From contig CAVSDT010000001.1 in NCBI GenBank assembly GCA_963726825.1, forward strand, positions 186,001-250,000: a stretch of 64,000 nucleotides of DNA, in the 5' to 3' direction. The notes under the pieces are model-generated. The model was not told the origin of the DNA, did no database searches, and saw only the letters and a list, made by a program, of their open reading frames with translations. Position numbers and translations under genes: made by a program. The number at the start of each line of letters is the position of its first letter. The stretch's first letter is position 1. Shown here in pieces: positions 40,485 to 49,703 of this stretch. Source of the DNA: DATLGB01 sp963726825 (GTDB taxonomy: Bacteria > Actinomycetota > Thermoleophilia > Solirubrobacterales > Solirubrobacteraceae).

Positions 40485-42410
40485 CTACTCCATGCCGAAG
40501 GCGGCGTTGCCCGCCTTCGACGCCGGCGCGACAGAGGGCAGGAGCTTCCCGCCCTCGCGGGAGAACAGCTCGTTCAGCGAGCCGGAGCCGCCGCCGTTGC
40601 GCGCTGCCCGCACCTCGTCGCGACGCGTCGCGGTGGCCGCGTCGTCGACCACGAAGTCGATCTCGTCGACGAACACGACGCCGTAGGCGTCGCGGGCCAG
40701 CTCGATCGTGGTGAAGTCGTCGAGCACGTCCTCGCGCACCATCGCGGGGTCGCGTTCGAGCGGGTCGCCGTAGCCGCCCGCGTTGGGCTCGCGGAACTCG
40801 ATGTACTCACCCGCCGCGAAGTCGACGCCGGTGACCTTGGCCTCCAGGTACTCCTCCTGCGCGGTGCCCGGGTTCTTGTGCGTGGACGCCGTCAGGCCGT
40901 CCCAGCCGCCGAAGATCCCGCGCGGCGGGTCGTACTGGCGGTCGCCCTCGCACGAGTAGGTGCCGGCCTTCAGGAACCGGTTGCGGCGGATGATCCCGAT
41001 GCCCCCGCGCCACTTCCCCGGCGCCGCCGGCTCCGGCCGCAGCTCGTACTGGTCGCAGCGCAGCGGGAAGCGCAGGTCGAGCTCCTCGATCGGGTTGTTG
41101 CGCGTGTTGGCCATCAGGTTGTCGACGGAGTCCATGGCGTCCTTGCCGTAGCGGCCGCCGTAGGAGCCCTCGTTGACCTCCAGGTACAGCCAGTACTCCC
41201 CCGACTCCGGCGTGAAGCCCGAGTAGGAGCAGAAGTGGATGGAGGCCGAGTTGCCCGCCGTCACCTGCTGGGGCAGGGTGTCCGCGAGGGCCAGGATCGT
41301 GTTGTCCACGACACGCTGGACCTGGCAGAAGCGCGAGAAGCACGCCCGCGGGAAGTTCGGGTTGAAGATCGTCCCCTTCGGGGCGATGACCTCCACCGCC
41401 CGGAAGATCCCGTCGTTCTGGGGCACCGACTCGGGGAACGTCACCTCGTCGAGCAGCAGGGTGCGCACCGCGTAGTAGGCGCCGACGAGCAGCGAGCCCT
41501 CGAAGGGGACGTTGTAGCCCGTGGGCACCTCCGCGGCCGACCCGGTGAGGTCGATGGTGATCCCGTCGCCCTTGACGATGACCTTGGTCTCGACCCGCAG
41601 CCGCACCCCCCGGTTGCGCGCGTCGTCGTCCAGCCACGCCGTCGGGGCCGTGTACTCCCCGTCGGGGATCTTCGCGATCTGCTCGCGCAGCATGCGCTCC
41701 GAGTAGTCCATCCACCCGTACGCGGCGCTCATCACCGTCTCGAGCCCGTAGCGGTCGGCCAGGCGCACGAAGCGGTCGCGGCCGAGGTTGCAGGACGCGA
41801 GCATCGCCTGCATGTCGCCGCGGTTCATCGACTCCGTGCGGACGTTGTCGAAGATCATCCGGTCGACGTCCTCGTTGAGCTCGCCCTCGTTGTACCAGCG
41901 CAGGGCGTTGTAGAGCTTGGCCTCGGCGTAGACGTCGAAGGCGTCGGCGTTGATGCCCGGGTAGGAGCCGCCGACGTCGAGGACGTGGGCCGTGTTGGCC
42001 GCAAAGCCGACGAGCTCCTCCCCGACGAAGATCGGCACCGCGATCGCCACGTCCGGGCTGTGCGACGCCCCGAGGTAGGGGTGGTTGTGGACGATCACGT
42101 CGCCCGGCTTGATCTTGCCCCGCAGGCGCTCCATGAAGCCGCGGATGTACCACGGCAGGGAACCGATGTGCATCGGCGTGGACTCCGATTCGCACAGCTC
42201 GCGGCCGTCGATGTCGAACAGGCCACAACCGAGGTCCTCCGACTCGCGGATGATCGAGCTGTAGGACATGCGGAACAGCACGCCGGCCATCTCCGCGGCG
42301 ATCGCGTGGAACGCGCCGCCGAGGACGCGCATCGTGATCGGGTCCACCTCGACGCGGTCGCGGGTGGGCGGTCCGGGGCTGCGGCCGACCTCGTAGTCAA
42401 CGAGAGACAT
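40485..42410 (-). CDS. hyuB: HyuB-type hydantoinase B / oxoprolinase subunit (copy 4), intact
   Basis: Complete 641-residue protein and the best reference for the family here. N-terminal VEVDPITMRVLGGAFHAIAA, then FRMSYSSIIRESEDLGCGLF, CESESTPMHIGSLPWYIRGF, HNHPYLGASHSPDVAIAVPI (probable metal ligands), DVGGSYPGINADAFDVYAEA, NEGSYGGRYGKDAMDSVDNL, PGKWRGGIGIIRRNRFL and GGYGDPLERDPAMVREDVLD. The long tail after residue 590 is Ala/Gly-rich. Located 27 bases after hyuA4 and 3 bases before amidase 2. Acts with HyuA4 in ATP-dependent cyclic-amide opening; substrate unknown. Confidence 0.95.
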   Translation of the reverse strand: MSLVDYEVGRSPGPPTRDRVEVDPITMRVLGGAFHAIAAEMAGVLFRMSYSSIIRESEDLGCGLFDIDGRELCESESTPMHIGSLPWYIRGFMERLRGKIKPGDVIVHNHPYLGASHSPDVAIAVPIFVGEELVGFAANTAHVLDVGGSYPGINADAFDVYAEAKLYNALRWYNEGELNEDVDRMIFDNVRTESMNRGDMQAMLASCNLGRDRFVRLADRYGLETVMSAAYGWMDYSERMLREQIAKIPDGEYTAPTAWLDDDARNRGVRLRVETKVIVKGDGITIDLTGSAAEVPTGYNVPFEGSLLVGAYYAVRTLLLDEVTFPESVPQNDGIFRAVEVIAPKGTIFNPNFPRACFSRFCQVQRVVDNTILALADTLPQQVTAGNSASIHFCSYSGFTPESGEYWLYLEVNEGSYGGRYGKDAMDSVDNLMANTRNNPIEELDLRFPLRCDQYELRPEPAAPGKWRGGIGIIRRNRFLKAGTYSCEGDRQYDPPRGIFGGWDGLTASTHKNPGTAQEEYLEAKVTGVDFAAGEYIEFREPNAGGYGDPLERDPAMVREDVLDDFTTIELARDAYGVVFVDEIDFVVDDAATATRRDEVRAARNGGGSGSLNELFSREGGKLLPSVAPASKAGNAAFGME

Positions 42411-42437
42411 GGATGCTCCTCTTCTTCCTCGGGTGGG

Positions 42438-44561
42438 CTACGAGCCGGCCGTGACGCCGGTCGAGATCAGGTCGGGGGCGTCCGCGTCGGCGGAGACGCG
42501 GATGACGATGTTGCCGTAGTCGTCGACCTCGGCGGTCAGCCCGGGTGGGATGACGGTCGTCGTGTCGTACTGGTTCACGACGGCCGGGCCCTCGATGCGG
42601 TTGCCGGCCTTCAGGGCGTCCCGCGCGTAGAAGCGGGTCGCCACCTGGCGCAGCTCGCCGTCGACCGGGAACCACGCGTCGCGCTCGTGACGCAGCGCCG
42701 CGTCCGGGGACGCCTCGCCGCGCTCGACCGTCGGCATCTCGAACGACGGGATCAGCCCGATGCCGCGCACGCGGATGTTGGGGATCTCGATGTCTGAGTC
42801 CTCGAAGCGGCGCGAGTACTCCTTCTCGTGCGCGTCGTGGAAGCGTGCCCGCACCCGGTCGCTCCAGTCGCCCGGCCCGACCTCCTCGGTGCCGACGTCG
42901 ATGCGCAGCTCGTAGCCCTGCCCGAGGTAGCGGCAGTCGGCCACGCGCTCGATCACGCGCCGGTCCTGCGGGATGCCGTCCTCCTCGAGCTGCTTGGCGG
43001 CCTGCGCCTCGAGCTCGCAGAAGCGCGCCTCGAGCTCCTCCGCGTTGAGCGCGGAGAGCTTCTGGTACGTCGTCGTGACGTACTCGTACACCTCGTCGGT
43101 CACGAGCAGGCCCAGGGCCGCGGTCACGCCGGGATGCGGCGGGACGACGACGGCGGGCGTCCCGACCTCGACGGCGATGTGCGCCGCGAAGGCCGGCCCG
43201 GCCCCACCCTCGGCGACCAGCGCGAAGTCGCGCGGGTCGAAGCCCTTGCGGACGGAGTTCTCCTCGATCGACTGGACCATCGAGTGGCTCGCGATCTGGA
43301 TCGCGCCCATCGAAGCCTCCTCGACCGACATGCCGAGGGTCTCCGCGACCGGCTCGAAGGCCGTGCGCGAGAGGTCCGCGCGGAGGCTCATCGCGCCGCC
43401 GAGGAAGTCCTCGGCCAGCAGCCAGCCGAGGTTGACCATCGCGTCGGTCGACGTCGGCTCGGTGCCGCCGCGGTCGTAGGCGGCCGGGCCCGGCTGGGCG
43501 CCCGCGGAGCGGGGACCGGAGCGGAAGATGCCGCCGCCGTCGACGTACGCGATCGAGCCGCCGCCGGCACCGATCGTGTCGACGTCGACCATCGGCACCA
43601 TCGCCTGGTACGGCCCGACGCGGGTGTCGAGCAGGTGCTTCATCCGCAGGTGCCCGTTCTGCGCGAGGCCGATGTCTGCGGACGTGCCGCCGACGTCGAG
43701 CGTGATGACGCTGTCGAAGCCGGCCTGGCGGCCGACCCAGATGCCGCCCACGACGCCGGCGACCGGGCCGGACATCAGCAGGTTCACCGGCCGGTCGATC
43801 GCACCCTGGGCCGTCGAGACGCCACTGCCGGAGGTCATGAGGTGCACGCCCGTGCGGACGTTCATCGACCGCAGCTCGTCCTCGAGGCGACGCACGTACG
43901 TCGCGACCTTCGGACCGACGTAGGCGTTGAGCGCGACGGTGGAGAAGCGCTCGTACTCGCGGTACTGGGGCAGCACCTCCGAGGAGACCGACAGGAACGC
44001 CTCGGGGAACTCCTCGCGCACGATGTCGGCGACGCGACGCTCGTGGTCGGGGTTCAGGAAGGAGAACAGGAAGCAGACGGCGATCGCCTCCACGCCGCCC
44101 GCCTTGAGCTTGCGCACCTGCTCGCGGGCGCGCTCCTCGTCGAGCGGGACGAGCACCTCGCCGTCGCCCGTGATGCGCTCGGGCACCGGCAGCCGGTAGC
44201 GGCGACGGGCGAGCGGATACGCCTGCCACGGCAGGTCCTGGTAGTTGGAGAAGTTGAACGGCTTCTTGTGGCGCGCGATGTGGAGGATGTCGCGGTAGCC
44301 CTCCGTCGTGAGCATCCCGACCTTCGCCCCGTTGTGCTCGATGACGATGTTGGTCGCGATCGTCGTGCCGTGGAAGACCTGGTCCAGGTCGCCCGGCGTC
44401 ACCTCGGCCTGTTCGGTGAGCTGCTTGATGCCGTCGACCGTGCCCCGGGAGGGATCGTCGGGTGTGGACGGCAGCTTGTGGACCAGGATCCTCCCGGCCT
44501 CGTCGTCCACGTAGATGAGGTCGGTGAACGTGCCACCGACGTCGACTCCGAGTCGCTTCAT
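42438..44561 (-). CDS. hyuA: HyuA-type hydantoinase A / oxoprolinase subunit (copy 4), intact
   Basis: Complete 707-residue ATPase subunit. KRLGVDVGGTFTDLIYVDDE (phosphate-1), FHGTTIATNIVIEHNGAKVG, RHKKPFNFSNYQDLPWQAYP, FLFSFLNPDHERRVADIVRE, YREYERFSTVALNAYVGPKV, LDVGGTSADIGLAQNG (phosphate-2), GAGGGSIAYVDGGG and RKGFDPRDFALVAEGGAGPA. C-terminal PPGLTAEVDDYGNIVIRVSA. Most like copy 2. Preceded by MDR-3 (44 bases) and followed by hyuB4, all apparently in one transcript from the promoter near 45.6 kb. Confidence 0.95.
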   Translation of the reverse strand: MKRLGVDVGGTFTDLIYVDDEAGRILVHKLPSTPDDPSRGTVDGIKQLTEQAEVTPGDLDQVFHGTTIATNIVIEHNGAKVGMLTTEGYRDILHIARHKKPFNFSNYQDLPWQAYPLARRRYRLPVPERITGDGEVLVPLDEERAREQVRKLKAGGVEAIAVCFLFSFLNPDHERRVADIVREEFPEAFLSVSSEVLPQYREYERFSTVALNAYVGPKVATYVRRLEDELRSMNVRTGVHLMTSGSGVSTAQGAIDRPVNLLMSGPVAGVVGGIWVGRQAGFDSVITLDVGGTSADIGLAQNGHLRMKHLLDTRVGPYQAMVPMVDVDTIGAGGGSIAYVDGGGIFRSGPRSAGAQPGPAAYDRGGTEPTSTDAMVNLGWLLAEDFLGGAMSLRADLSRTAFEPVAETLGMSVEEASMGAIQIASHSMVQSIEENSVRKGFDPRDFALVAEGGAGPAFAAHIAVEVGTPAVVVPPHPGVTAALGLLVTDEVYEYVTTTYQKLSALNAEELEARFCELEAQAAKQLEEDGIPQDRRVIERVADCRYLGQGYELRIDVGTEEVGPGDWSDRVRARFHDAHEKEYSRRFEDSDIEIPNIRVRGIGLIPSFEMPTVERGEASPDAALRHERDAWFPVDGELRQVATRFYARDALKAGNRIEGPAVVNQYDTTTVIPPGLTAEVDDYGNIVIRVSADADAPDLISTGVTAGS

Positions 44562-44604
44562 TGCTGCGCTCCCTCGTTGCTGGTTGTGACTCGTGGGCCG
44601 CGCA

Positions 44605-45581
44605 TCAGGGCTTCACGAGGATCTTGCCGAAGTGCGTGCGCCCCTCGAGCGCCGCGAAGGCGCCCTGCACGTCCGCCAACGGGTAGGTGGCCGAGACGAC
44701 GGGCTTGACCTGTCCGCGCGCCGCCATGGCGAGGACCTGCTCGAGCTCCTCGCGGGTGTAGACGAAGGAGCCGATCACGGTCTGCTGGGCGCGGAAGAAC
44801 GGGATCACGTCGAACGGGACGACCTCACCCGCGTGCGCGCCGCACGTGACGAGGCGGCCATCCGGCCGCAACGCCGCGAGCGCGCGGTTGAACAGATCAC
44901 CGCCGACGTGCTCGAACACGAGGTCCGCACCGCGGCCGTCCGTGAGCTCGTGCACCCGGGCGGCGATGTCCTCGGTGGTGTGGTCGATCCCCGCGTGCAT
45001 GCCGAGTGCCGTGGCACGCTCGAGCTTGTCGGCCGTGCTCGACGTGCCGATCACGAACGCGCCGGCGATCCGGGCCAGCTGGACCGCGGCGGAGCCGATC
45101 CCGCTGGAGACGGAGTTGATCAGCACCGTCTCGCCGATACGCAGGCCACCGCGCGTGAAGAGCATGTGCCAGGCCGTGCCGAAGGCCACCTGGAGAGCGG
45201 CCGCGTCATCGTCCGAGACGGCGTCGGGCACGCGCACGAGCTGCCCGTCGGGACCACCGCGTGGTCGGCGAGGCCACCCGGGCCCGCAACGCCCATGAAG
45301 ACCTCGCCACCCAGCAGGTAGGGCATCACGCGTTCACCGAGCGCGAAGTCCGAGACCCCCTCACCCAGTGCGTCGATCCGTCCCACGACCTCCAGGCCGG
45401 GGATGTGGGGGAAGCCGATGTCGAACCGCGAGGTGCCCTCGCGGATGTCGACGTCGACGTGGTTGAGCGCGCAGCGATCGACCGCGAGTCGGACGTGCCC
45501 GGGCCCGGGCCGAGGATCCGGCACGTCCTCGACGGACAGCACCTCGACGTTCCCGAACTCCCGCATCACCGCTGCTCGCAT
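44605..45581 (-). CDS. zinc-type MDR oxidoreductase, copy 3, one frameshift
   Basis: Quinone-reductase-like MDR of about 325 residues. ATG 45581 is chosen because AGGAG lies 5 bases upstream. MREFGNVEVLSVEDVPDP, then CALNHVDVDIREGTSRFDI, NSVSSGIGSAAVQLARIAGA (Rossmann), FEHVGGDLFNRALAALRPDG and C-terminal EGRTHFGKILVKP. Unlike copies 1 and 2 it lacks the four-Cys structural-zinc loop. A single indel near 45,240, apparently one missing G in PDGQ, breaks an otherwise clean gene. First gene of the MDR-hyuA4-hyuB4-amidase operon, divergent from the MaoC gene. Confidence 0.87.
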
Positions 45582-45595
45582 CCGCACTCCTCTGC

Positions 45596-45623
45596 TTGAC
45601 CGTGTTGATGTCCGACCTATAAC
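45596..45623 (+). promoter_or_regulatory. sigma70-type promoter with operator site 7, MDR-3/MaoC divergent region
   Basis: TTGACC (45596-45601), 16-base spacer, TATAAC (45618-45623), facing the MaoC gene. Operator copy ATGTCCGACCT (45608-45618) fills the spacer, its last T being the first base of the -10. The MaoC gene has AAGGAG 9 bases before its ATG. Binding here would block the promoter. Confidence 0.72.
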
Positions 45624-45662
45624 CTTCCACGTCTCAGAGGCGAGCGCAAGGAGCGCGATTCA

Positions 45663-46187
45663 ATGGCGGACACGATGGCCCCCAAGCAGTGGCGTGGGCG
45701 CTTCTACGAGGACTTCGAGGTCGGCGACGTCTTCGCCAGCCGCCTCGGCCGGACCGTGACGGAGACCGACAACGTCTCCTTCACGTGCTTGACCCTCAAC
45801 ACCAACCAGAACCACTTCAACGACGAGTTCGCGAAGGGGACGCCGTTCGGCAAGCCGCTCGTGAACTCGACGTTCACGCTGGCGCTCGTCACCGGGCTCA
45901 CCGTGCCCGACACGAGCGAGAACGCCACCGCGAACCTCGCCTGGACCGACATCTCGATGCCCGCCCCCGTCTACGTCGGGGACACGCTGTGGGCGGAGAG
46001 CGAGGTGCTCGAGACGCGCGAGTCCCGGTCGCGGCCGAACGTCGGGATCATCGGCGTCCGCTCGCGCGGCATCAACCAGCGCCGGGAGGTCGTGATCGAG
46101 TTCCGCCGCACCTTCATGATCTACAAGCGCGACGCGCCCGAGGTCACCGACCTCTTCCCCGGCACCGACACCGCCTGGAACGTCTGA
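45663..46187 (+). CDS. MaoC-like hot-dog hydratase
   Basis: Intact 174-residue single hot-dog-fold enzyme resembling mesaconyl-/itaconyl-CoA hydratase-type MaoC proteins. RFYEDFEVGDVFASRLGRTV, then TETDNVSFTCLTLNTNQNHF (the Asp/His dyad region), GKPLVNSTFTLALVTGLTV and VYVGDTLWAESEVLETRES. Hydrates an enoyl-CoA with a carboxylated or branched chain. Followed 10 bases later by MmgE/PrpD. Together with CaiB and CitE-like enzymes elsewhere in the window it completes the enzyme set of an itaconate/mesaconate-like route (transferase, hydratase, lyase). That assignment is inference. Confidence 0.87.
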   Translation: MADTMAPKQWRGRFYEDFEVGDVFASRLGRTVTETDNVSFTCLTLNTNQNHFNDEFAKGTPFGKPLVNSTFTLALVTGLTVPDTSENATANLAWTDISMPAPVYVGDTLWAESEVLETRESRSRPNVGIIGVRSRGINQRREVVIEFRRTFMIYKRDAPEVTDLFPGTDTAWNV

Positions 46188-46197
46188 GAGGACTGAC

Positions 46198-47595
46198 ATG
46201 AGCACCGCCGCCGAACGCCTCGCCGCGTTCACCTCCCCCCTCACCGTCGAGACGCTGCCCGCCGAGGTCGCGCAAGCCGGTCGCCTCCATGCGCTCGACG
46301 CCCTCGGATGCGGGCTCGCCGCCCACGCCGTCGGCGTCGCCGCCGGCGCCCGCGCCGCGATCCTCGAGCCCGGTACGACCGGTCCGGCGACCGGCATCGG
46401 GGCGCCGCACGGCCTTCCCAGCGGCGACGCGGCGTTCTACAACGCCGTCACCTGCCACGCGCTGGACTTCGACGACACCCACACCGGCTCGATCGCGCAC
46501 GTCAGCGTCGCGGTCGTGCCGGCCGCGCTCGCCGCCGCGGAGGCCGCGGACGCCTCCGACGCCGACCTGCTGGCGGCGATCATCGCCGGCAACGAGGTCG
46601 TCAACCGGCTCGGCATGGCGGCCGGCGCGCTGTTCCACAACGTCGGCTTCCACCCCACGGCCGTCCTCGGGGTGTTCGGCGCCACGGCGGCGGCCGCCCG
46701 GATCGGTGGCCTCGACGAGGCCACGACGCGCCAGGCCCTCGGCATCGCCGGCAGCCTTGCGGCCGGGGTGCTCGAGCACCTCTCCGACGGCTCGTCGACC
46801 AAGCGCCTGCACCCCGGCTTCGCCGCACGCTCCGGCGTGCTCGCGGCCCGGCTCGCGGCGCACGGGGAGACCGGCCCCGCCACGGTGATCGAGGGGCGCT
46901 TCGGCCTCTACAACGCGTACCTGCGGCGCGCCGACCTCGACATCGACTCGCAGCTCGCCGACCTCGGCGAGCGCTGGGAGACGCCCAACATCGCCTACAA
47001 GCCGTACCCGGCCTGCCACTTCCTCCACGCGTCGCTGGACGCGGTGATCGAGGCGACCGCGGGTCAAGGGATCAAGCCCGACGACGTGGTGGAGATCATC
47101 GCGGAGGTGCCCGCCGACGTGGTGCCGATCATCCTCGAGCCGCTGGCGGACAAGCACGCGCCGCGCTCGGAGTACGACGCGAAGTTCAGCCTCCCGTACG
47201 CCGTCGCGTCCCAGCTGGTGCACGGCCGCGTCGACGTCATGACGTTCGTGGGCGACGCGATCCGCGACCCGGAGGTGCTCGAGCTCGCGGGTCGCGTGCG
47301 CTACGAGACGAAGGACTTCCCGACGTTCGGCAAGGCCTTCCCCGGCGGGGCCCACGTCAAGCTGCGCGACGGTCGCACCCTCAGCGCCGAGCTGCCCTAC
47401 CAGCGCGGCGGACACGACAACCCGCTGAGCGAAGACGAGGTGCGCGACAAGTTCCGCGCCAACGCCGCCCTCGCGCTCGACGCCGACGCCGCGACCGAGG
47501 TCGAGAACGCCGTCATGGGCCTCGGGACGGGCACCGGCCTCGCGGGCCTGCGCGCCCTCGCAGGCGCGAGCCGGGCGGAGCCGGTGGCCGGCTGA
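46198..47595 (+). CDS. MmgE/PrpD family dehydratase
   Basis: Intact 465-residue member of the 2-methylcitrate dehydratase/cis-aconitate decarboxylase/iminodisuccinate epimerase family. Family pieces: RLHALDALGCGLAAHAVGV, TCHALDFDDTHTGSIAHVSV (catalytic Asp/His), AIIAGNEVVNRLGMAAGALF, GFHPTAVLGVFGATAAAARI, and PAFC-like KPYPACHFLHASLDAVIEA. The ATG 46198 has GAGAGGA about 5 bases upstream. The family acts on tricarboxylates and related acids. With MaoC before it, a branched dicarboxylate or tricarboxylate dehydration is likely. Ends just before a strong hairpin. Confidence 0.9.
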   Translation: MSTAAERLAAFTSPLTVETLPAEVAQAGRLHALDALGCGLAAHAVGVAAGARAAILEPGTTGPATGIGAPHGLPSGDAAFYNAVTCHALDFDDTHTGSIAHVSVAVVPAALAAAEAADASDADLLAAIIAGNEVVNRLGMAAGALFHNVGFHPTAVLGVFGATAAAARIGGLDEATTRQALGIAGSLAAGVLEHLSDGSSTKRLHPGFAARSGVLAARLAAHGETGPATVIEGRFGLYNAYLRRADLDIDSQLADLGERWETPNIAYKPYPACHFLHASLDAVIEATAGQGIKPDDVVEIIAEVPADVVPIILEPLADKHAPRSEYDAKFSLPYAVASQLVHGRVDVMTFVGDAIRDPEVLELAGRVRYETKDFPTFGKAFPGGAHVKLRDGRTLSAELPYQRGGHDNPLSEDEVRDKFRANAALALDADAATEVENAVMGLGTGTGLAGLRALAGASRAEPVAG

Positions 47596-47600
47596 CCGGA

Positions 47601-47632
47601 TGCGTCGGCCCCCGCCCTAGGGGGCCGACGCA
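47601..47632. terminator. 13-bp GC hairpin after MmgE/PrpD
   Basis: TGCGTCGGCCCCC (47601-47613), loop GCCCTA, GGGGGCCGACGCA (47620-47632): a perfect 13-bp stem. It separates the MaoC-PrpD transcript from the GntR-3 promoter that starts 5 bases later. No T-run follows. Confidence 0.72.
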
Positions 47633-47636
47633 CAGG

Positions 47637-47642
47637 TATGCT
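47637..47642 (+). promoter_or_regulatory. probable -10 of GntR-3 (leaderless)
   Basis: TATGCT lies 8 bases before the GntR-3 ATG with no ribosome-binding site between, so transcription would start at or next to the start codon. The -35 would fall inside the terminator stem. Confidence 0.4.
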
Positions 47643-47650
47643 GCGAACCG

Positions 47651-48454
47651 ATGGCTGACGGTCCGACGCCAGAACGCCCCACGCGGGCACGTCTGACGCC
47701 GGTCGCGGCGGCGGGCGGGCTCCCGCCCGCGCCGGTCCGCCGCGTGAGGAAGGCCTACGAGCAGGTCTACGACCAGCTGCGCGACCTGATCATGCGTGGC
47801 GAGATCAAGCGTGGCACGCGGCTGCCCAACGAGGCGGTGCTGGCGAGCGACTTCGGCGTCAGCCGCGGCACGGTGCGCGAGGCCCTGCGCGTCCTCGCCG
47901 CCCAGAACCTGATCCGGACGGCGAAGGGTGCGGGCGGCGGCAGCTTCGTGACGCTGCCGACGGTCGACCACATCTCGACCTTCCTGCAGTCCAACATCAG
48001 CCTCCTCTCGGAGTCCGACGACGTCTCGCTCGCGGAGTTCCTCGAGGCCCGGGAGCTGCTCGAGACGTTCGCCGCGCGGCAGTGCGCGAGCCGCCGCAGC
48101 CCCGAGGACCTCGAGCGGCTGCGCGACACGATCGTCGAGGACCCGGCGGTGCTCGGCACCGACGAGCACTACGTGCTCAACAAGGAGTTCCACACGGCCG
48201 TCGTCGACGGCTGCCAGAACACCCTGATCTGCATCGCCGCGCAGCCCGTCTTCAGCGTCCTGCAGCACCGGCTCAGCCGCGAGCAGATGAGCAACGCCTT
48301 CGCCAAGCGCCTCAACGAGGACCACCGCGCGATCTTCAACGCCATCGAGGCCGGCGACGGCGAGGCCGCCGCCGACGAGATGCGCAAGCACATGGCCTAC
48401 CTGAGCAAGACCTACAAGAAGATGTGGCGCTCCGCGGGGCGCCCCGCTCAGTAG
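47651..48454 (+). CDS. GntR-family transcriptional regulator, FCD (FadR) type (copy 3)
   Basis: Intact 267-residue regulator with a longer N-terminus (about 35 residues) than usual. Winged helix: AYEQVYDQLRDLIMRGEIKR, LPNEAVLASDFGVSRGTVRE and LRVLAAQNLIRTAKGAGGG, with a Gly-rich wing. FCD domain: FLEARELLETFAARQCASRR, VLNKEFHTAVVDGC (metal-type His) and LNEDHRAIFNAIEAGDGEAA. It lies between operator sites 7 and 8/9. The GT-N3-AC core of those sites agrees with FadR-type recognition, making this the best candidate for the cluster-wide regulator. That link is inference. Its last bases overlap the acyl-CoA dehydrogenase stop. Confidence 0.9.
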   Translation: MADGPTPERPTRARLTPVAAAGGLPPAPVRRVRKAYEQVYDQLRDLIMRGEIKRGTRLPNEAVLASDFGVSRGTVREALRVLAAQNLIRTAKGAGGGSFVTLPTVDHISTFLQSNISLLSESDDVSLAEFLEARELLETFAARQCASRRSPEDLERLRDTIVEDPAVLGTDEHYVLNKEFHTAVVDGCQNTLICIAAQPVFSVLQHRLSREQMSNAFAKRLNEDHRAIFNAIEAGDGEAAADEMRKHMAYLSKTYKKMWRSAGRPAQ

Positions 48455-49634
48455 CTGCGCGGCATGCCCAGGACGTGCTGGCCGATGAAGGACAGGATCA
48501 GGTTCGTCGAGACCGGGGCCACCTGGTAGAGCCGGGTCTCGCGGAACTTGCGCTCGACGTCGTACTCCTCGGCGAAGCCGAAGCCGCCGTAGGTGTCGAG
48601 GCAGGCGTTGGCCGCCTCCCACGACGCCTCCGAGGCGAGCAGCTTGGCCATGTTGGCCTCCGGCGCCGCAGGGCTCGCCGGCCTCGAACAGCTCGCCGGC
48701 CCGCTGGCGCATCAGGTCGGCGGCCTCGATGCGAGCGTGCGCCCGGGCGATCGGGAACTGCGACGCCCTGGTTCTGCGCCGATCGGGCGGCCGAAGACCT
48801 CGCGCTCGCTTCGCGTAGGCGGACGCGCGCTCGATGAACCAGCGGCCGTCGCCGACGCACTCGGCCGCGATCAGGATCCGCTCGGCGTTCATGCCGTCGA
48901 GGATGTAGCGGAAGCCCTTGCCCTCCTCGCCGATCCGGTTCGCCGCCGGGCACGCGCGAGCTCGTCGATGAAGACCTCGGTCGTGTCGTGGTTGAGCATC
49001 GTCTCGATCGGCTGGATGCGCAGCTGCTCCTCGCTCGCCTCGCGCAGGTCGACCAGGAACGTCGACAGGCCGAACCAGCGCGGCTGGTCGGCCTCGTCGG
49101 CGTGCGTCGTGCGGGCGAGCAGCAGCATGAGGTCGGAGTGCTAGCGCGCGCGAGGTCCAGATCTTCTGGCCGGTGACGACGTAGCCGTCGCCCGTCGCGC
49201 ACCGCGCGGGTGCGGATGCTCAGCGTGTCCGAGGCCGGCGTCGGGCTCGGTGACGCCGAAGGCCTGCAGCCGCAGCTCGCCCTGAGGCGATCTGCGGCAG
49301 CCACTGCTGCTTCTGCTCGTCGCGTGCCGTGACGCAGGAGCGTGCCCATCATGTACATCTGCGCGTGGCAGGCGCCGCGCGTTGCCGCCGGAGCGCGTTG
49401 ATCTCCTCCAGGATCACGACCGCGGCCTCCGTGATGCCGAGGCCGGCGCCGCCGTACTCCTCGCGGGATCAGCGCGCCGAGCCAGCCCGCCTGCGGTGAG
49501 CGCGTCGACGAACTCCGTCGGGTAGATCGCCTCGCGGCTCGAGTGCGCCGCCAGTACTCGTCGGGGAAGCGCGCGCACAGCTCGCGCACGCCCTCCCGCA
49601 GCTCGTCCAGCGTGACCGTCTCCGACGACTCCAT
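48448..49634 (-). CDS. acyl-CoA dehydrogenase, frameshifted
   Basis: FAD-dependent acyl-CoA dehydrogenase of about 390 residues. ATG 49634 (MESSETVTLDELREGVREL) follows GAGAGGAG. Pieces across frames: ACHAQMYMMGTLLRHGT, FGVTEPDAGSDT (flavin/substrate loop, one extra C), TSRALHSDLMLLLART, NDTTEVFIDE-type loop, GMNAERILIAAECVGDG, and C-terminal LDTYGGFGFAEEYDVERKFR. Many indels between 48,670 and 49,560 within an otherwise clean neighbourhood. The EYDVERKFRETRL region holds the usual catalytic-side residues. Divergent from the aconitase-type genes under operators 8 and 9. Likely oxidises the CoA ester made by a CaiB transferase. Confidence 0.87.
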
Positions 49635-49650
49635 CAGGGGCTCCTCTCGA

Positions 49651-49696
49651 ATGTCCGACATCGACACTTTACATCCGATGTCGGACTCCATAGGGT
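49651..49696. promoter_or_regulatory. paired operator sites 8 and 9 with plus-strand promoter
   Basis: ATGTCCGACAT (49651-49661, perfect) and ATGTCGGACTC (49678-49688), 27 bases centre to centre. Plus promoter: TTTACA (49668-49673), 17-base spacer, TAGGGT (49691-49696), then 7 bases to the GTG start of the large-subunit gene. Site 9 lies in the spacer. Site 8 sits in the short leader of the acyl-CoA dehydrogenase gene. Confidence 0.7.
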
Positions 49697-49703
49697 CAAG
49701 CTC

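Noticed and set aside
40050..44708. Two very long plus-strand open frames (about 900 and 620 codons) across hyuA4/hyuB4
   Set aside because: They are GC-rich shadow frames of the intact minus-strand hyuAB4 genes, full of Val/Arg/Asp/Leu with no family motifs and no start signals.
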